From Vagococcus elongatus (lineage in GTDB: Bacteria > Bacillota > Bacilli > Lactobacillales > Vagococcaceae), in contig NZ_NGKA01000001.1 in the NCBI RefSeq assembly GCF_003987645.1, positions 124,001 to 188,000 of the forward strand: a DNA stretch of 64,000 nt, given 5' to 3'. Under the pieces are notes generated by a model. The model was given only the letters and a program-made list of their open reading frames with translations, was not told the DNA's origin and ran no database searches. Positions 63,752 through 64,000 of the stretch are shown here, in pieces (within the stretch, counting starts at the first letter, position 1; the number at the start of each line of letters is the position of its first letter). Made by a program: the position numbers and the translations under genes.

Positions 63752-63799
63752 TCAAAAACAACCTGTCGACCGTTATTCTTGTTGGTCTTTCAGGTTGTT
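63752..63799 (-). terminator. terminator of the minus-strand gene at the window's end
   Basis: On the minus strand AACAACCTG pairs with CAGGTTGTT, with a partial inner stem, followed by TTTTT. Confidence 0.75.
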
Positions 63800-63806
63800 C
63801 AAAGAT

Positions 63807-64000
63807 TTAAGAGAGTGTTTCTTGATATTTTTTCAATAATGTTCTTAATATCGGCACTAGGATAATATAAAACCCGATATTGCCAACAGCATGCAAAAAG
63901 TCAAAAGGAACACCTTGTAAATAATAAGCTAAGAATGACTTCATCCCATAGATTTGAACATCAACGATGGAAAAAATGAAACCATAGATAAACCCAGAGA
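63807..64000 (-). CDS. membrane protein, 3' part; possible ECF transporter S component
   Basis: Only the last 64 codons are in the window, read on the minus strand to a TAA at 63807-63809. The sequence is hydrophobic: GFIYGFIFSIVDVQIYGMKSF, then LAYYLQGVPFDFLHAVGNIGFYIILVPILRTLLKKYQ. The small polar pocket (GVPFDFLHAVGN) followed by a final span and a basic end is typical of S components of energy-coupling-factor vitamin transporters. The substrate cannot be told from this part; a cobalamin carrier would be notable given the B12 pathway elsewhere, but nothing here shows it. Confidence 0.6.
   Translation of the reverse strand, partial: SGFIYGFIFSIVDVQIYGMKSFLAYYLQGVPFDFLHAVGNIGFYIILVPILRTLLKKYQETLS

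Overview
The window comes from a low-GC Gram-positive bacterium, most likely a member of the Lactobacillales close to the Enterococcaceae or Carnobacteriaceae. The evidence is AT-rich DNA with strong AGGAGG-type ribosome sites, a MurE followed by a D-aspartate ligase and an aspartate racemase (an L-Lys/D-Asp type wall), a glgBCDAP glycogen operon, cre-like and Fur-like sites, and IS30-type DNA. I cannot name the genus from sequence alone.

Layout. 1-3.0 kb: murE (5' end outside the window), D-aspartate ligase and aspartate racemase, for interpeptide bridge synthesis. 3.4-4.9 kb: an XRE regulator with a LURP-one-like C-terminal half, and a ClbS/DfsB-type protein. 5.4-15.7 kb: the most striking region, one long operon for arginine/ornithine fermentation: ornithine racemase (orr), amino acid permease, ord, ortA, ortB, oraS, oraE, a GlmL/MutL-type ATPase and an arginase. 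Next to it are a convergent LysR regulator and, diverging from that, a PduO-type cobalamin adenosyltransferase. Together these would turn arginine into urea, ammonia, acetyl-CoA and D-alanine, supply the adenosylcobalamin that OraE needs, and possibly reactivate it. A cre-like site lies about 110 bp before orr.

17.6-25.1 kb is mostly housekeeping: a TrhA/hemolysin III protein, DegV, a YpmR/YpmS/MsrA/YozE cluster, an OatA-like acyltransferase with SGNH domain, a DUF5052-like lipoprotein and a MazG-like small protein. 25.2-29.0 kb is a Fur-box-controlled siderophore ABC transporter of YclNOPQ type. 29.1-33.2 kb carries a class 3 aldehyde dehydrogenase, a DUF2804 protein and a DacA-type carboxypeptidase. 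33.4-43.6 kb is the glycogen operon glgB-C-D-A-P plus a GH13 debranching-type enzyme, with two cre-like sites upstream. A tRNA-Ala(GGC) gene follows.

43.9-53.2 kb is more variable: an ABC exporter, an orphan 91-residue protein behind a perfect 22-bp palindrome, a DJ-1/PfpI protein whose usual cysteine is serine, an ABC-2 efflux pair, an orphan PH-like protein, a DUF3796/XRE pair framed by a 30-bp imperfect direct repeat, and a decayed IS30 transposase.

53.7-63.6 kb (minus strand) holds a PP2C phosphatase and then a glycan locus: AraC regulator, sugar-binding lipoprotein, two permeases, GH112 galactosyl-N-acetylhexosamine phosphorylase, DUF6903, ROK kinase and a Cys-type sulfatase. This fits uptake and phosphorolysis of galacto-N-biose or lacto-N-biose, possibly sulfated, from mucin-like glycans. 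The window ends inside a minus-strand membrane protein resembling an ECF transporter S component.
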